This document shows positions 62,581-64,000 of a DNA stretch of 64,000 nucleotides, piece by piece (the first letter of the stretch is position 1; every line of letters begins with the position of its first letter). A program made the translations under genes and the position numbers. The notes beneath the pieces are model-generated. The model was not told where the DNA came from, ran no database searches, and worked only from the letters and a program-made list of their open reading frames with translations. Source of the stretch: Pseudomonas azerbaijanoccidentalis (GTDB lineage Bacteria > Pseudomonadota > Gammaproteobacteria > Pseudomonadales > Pseudomonadaceae); NCBI RefSeq assembly GCF_019145495.1, contig NZ_JAHSTU010000007.1, positions 186,001-250,000 of the forward strand, given 5' to 3'.

Positions 62581-64000
62581 ATGCCCTCGCTGCTTCTTCG
62601 CTTGTCCGCACTGTTGCTGGCCTTGGGCCTGAGTGCCTGCGATGACGCCCCGCGGTTTACCGAGGCCGAACCCGGTGAAGCCCGCTCCGGCGGAAGCGCC
62701 ACCGTGCGCAAGACTGATCAAAATGCATTTTCCCTGCCCTCCGCCAACCTGCCGCCTTCACGGCGCGTGGACTTCAGCGTCGGCAACAGCTTTTTCCGCA
62801 ACCCTTGGGTGATCGCGCCATCGACGACGACGGCCCGCGATGGTCTTGGCCCGTTGTTCAACACCAACGCCTGCCAGGGCTGCCACATCAAGGACGGTCG
62901 CGGTCACCCGCCGGAGCCCGATGACTCGAACGCGGTGTCGATGCTCGTGCGCCTGTCGATCCCCGATACTCCGGCGTATGCCAAGGTCATCGAACAACTG
63001 GGTGTGGTGCCGGAGCCGGTCTATGGCGGGCAGTTTCAGGACATGGCCGTCCCCGGCGTCCTCCCCGAGGGCAAAGTACGCGTCGACTACACCTCGGTCC
63101 CCGTTCGTTTCAAGGACGGCACAGAAATCGAGCTGCGCAAGCCAAGCCTGAATATCACCCAGTTGAACTATGGCCCGATGCATCCCGACACGCGCTTCTC
63201 GGCCCGGGTCGCACCGCCGATGATTGGCCTGGGGCTGCTCGAAGCGATCCCAGAGGAAGCGATCCTCGCCAATGCCGAGGCCCAGGCCAAAGCGAAAGAC
63301 GGCATCGCCGGGCGCCCGAACCGGGTCTGGGACGACCAACAGCAGAAAACCGTTTTGGGGCGATTTGGCTGGAAAGCCGGGCAACCGAACCTCAATCAAC
63401 AAAATGTTCACGCGTTTTCGGGTGATATGGGCCTCACGACCAGCCTGAGACCGTTTGATGACTGCACCGATACGCAAACCGCCTGCAAACAGGCGCCGAA
63501 TGGCAACGGCCCCGAGGGCGAGCCGGAAGTCAGCGATAACATCCTGCGGTTGGTGCTGTTCTACACTCGCAACCTTGCAGTCCCGGCGCGACGCGACGTC
63601 AGCGCGCCTGATGTGCTGGCCGGCAAGAATTTGTTTTACCAGGCCGGTTGTCAGTCCTGCCACACACCGAAGTACACCACCGCAGCCAACGCCGCAGAAC
63701 CTGAACTGGCCAATCAAGTGATTCGCCCTTACAGCGATCTGCTGCTGCATGACATGGGCGACGGCCTGGCCGACAACCGCACTGAATTCCAGGCCGGTGG
63801 CCGCGACTGGCGCACGCCGCCGTTGTGGGGCATCGGTTTGACCCAAGCGGTCAGTGGCCACACCCGGTTTTTGCATGACGGTCGCGCGCGCAATCTGCTT
63901 GAAGCTGTGCTCTGGCATGGCGGCGAAGCGACAGCGGCGCGCCAACAGGTTTTGTCTTTCAATGCCGAGCAGCGCGCTGCGTTGCTGGCGTTTTTGAATT
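62581..64000 (+). CDS. Di-heme cytochrome c lipoprotein, DUF1111/di-heme oxidoreductase family (partial)
   Basis: The first 473 residues of an exported protein that continues past the window. The lipobox LSAC puts the acylated Cys at 20. Two c-type heme motifs are visible: CQGCH (98-102) and CQSCH (357-361). This is the di-heme 'thiol oxidoreductase-like' family that follows icmP in Pseudomonas. AGGA is about eight bases before ATG 62581. Probably part of the same iron-related set as icmP, though a terminator and REPIN separate them. Confidence 0.88.
   Translation, partial: MPSLLLRLSALLLALGLSACDDAPRFTEAEPGEARSGGSATVRKTDQNAFSLPSANLPPSRRVDFSVGNSFFRNPWVIAPSTTTARDGLGPLFNTNACQGCHIKDGRGHPPEPDDSNAVSMLVRLSIPDTPAYAKVIEQLGVVPEPVYGGQFQDMAVPGVLPEGKVRVDYTSVPVRFKDGTEIELRKPSLNITQLNYGPMHPDTRFSARVAPPMIGLGLLEAIPEEAILANAEAQAKAKDGIAGRPNRVWDDQQQKTVLGRFGWKAGQPNLNQQNVHAFSGDMGLTTSLRPFDDCTDTQTACKQAPNGNGPEGEPEVSDNILRLVLFYTRNLAVPARRDVSAPDVLAGKNLFYQAGCQSCHTPKYTTAANAAEPELANQVIRPYSDLLLHDMGDGLADNRTEFQAGGRDWRTPPLWGIGLTQAVSGHTRFLHDGRARNLLEAVLWHGGEATAARQQVLSFNAEQRAALLAFLN

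Overview
The window is a chromosomal segment of a Pseudomonas of the fluorescens type. The evidence is the high-GC coding sequence, the MvaT-family nucleoid protein, pyruvate kinase, FeSOD, BifA and IcmP orthologues, and the many REP/REPIN palindromes of the kinds seen in fluorescens-group genomes. From memory of PAO1 numbering, much of the gene order follows the backbone PA4309-PA4333 (chemoreceptor, purU, mvaT, sbcB, MoxR operon, pyk, fumarase) and then PA4361-PA4372 (argP, argO, sodB, bifA, icmP, di-heme protein). At the left edge secA and its DUF721 neighbour abut this block, which points to a rearrangement relative to PAO1. No rRNA, tRNA, CRISPR array, prophage or transposase gene was seen.

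Layout. 1-3.8 kb: partial secA, a DUF721/DciA protein and a HerA-like ATPase. 4-9.2 kb: an amino-acid-type chemoreceptor, a three-gene overlapping cassette (glycosyltransferase, polysaccharide-deacetylase-like protein, membrane flippase-like protein) and a 57-residue small protein. 9.3-12.4 kb: purU, mvaT, sbcB. 12.6-19.3 kb: a tightly overlapping six-gene membrane/MoxR operon (RDD, SpoIIM, DUF4129, DUF4350, MoxR, DUF58) of unresolved function. 19.4-28.4 kb: PilZ protein, TPR-type lipoprotein, pyk, an A/T-richer delta-60 repeat protein that looks inserted, an enoyl-CoA hydratase/isomerase, a ferredoxin-type reductase overlapping a diguanylate cyclase, and class I fumarase.

28.5-53 kb is the more variable part. 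It holds a MifS/MifR-like two-component pair next to an alpha-ketoglutarate permease preceded by a good sigma-54 promoter; a small exported protein of 13-residue tandem repeats; a four-gene polyamine-type ABC transporter next to a ThDP-dependent decarboxylase, an aldehyde dehydrogenase and a divergent LysR regulator (probably guanidino/arginine-related catabolism); a LysR/MBL-fold/NmrA-like group; pobR-pobA for 4-hydroxybenzoate; a DHA2 efflux pump; and a double-Cache protein. 53-64 kb returns to the conserved backbone: coiled-coil membrane protein, SDR epimerase, argP, ACT protein, argO, sodB, bifA, icmP with a Fur-like operator, and a partial di-heme lipoprotein running off the right end.

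Nothing here is plainly a new defence or mobile system. The best candidates for undescribed biology are the MoxR membrane operon, the glycosyltransferase-deacetylase-flippase cassette, the 13-residue repeat exported protein, and a 13-bp motif shared by the two guanidino/polyamine operons.
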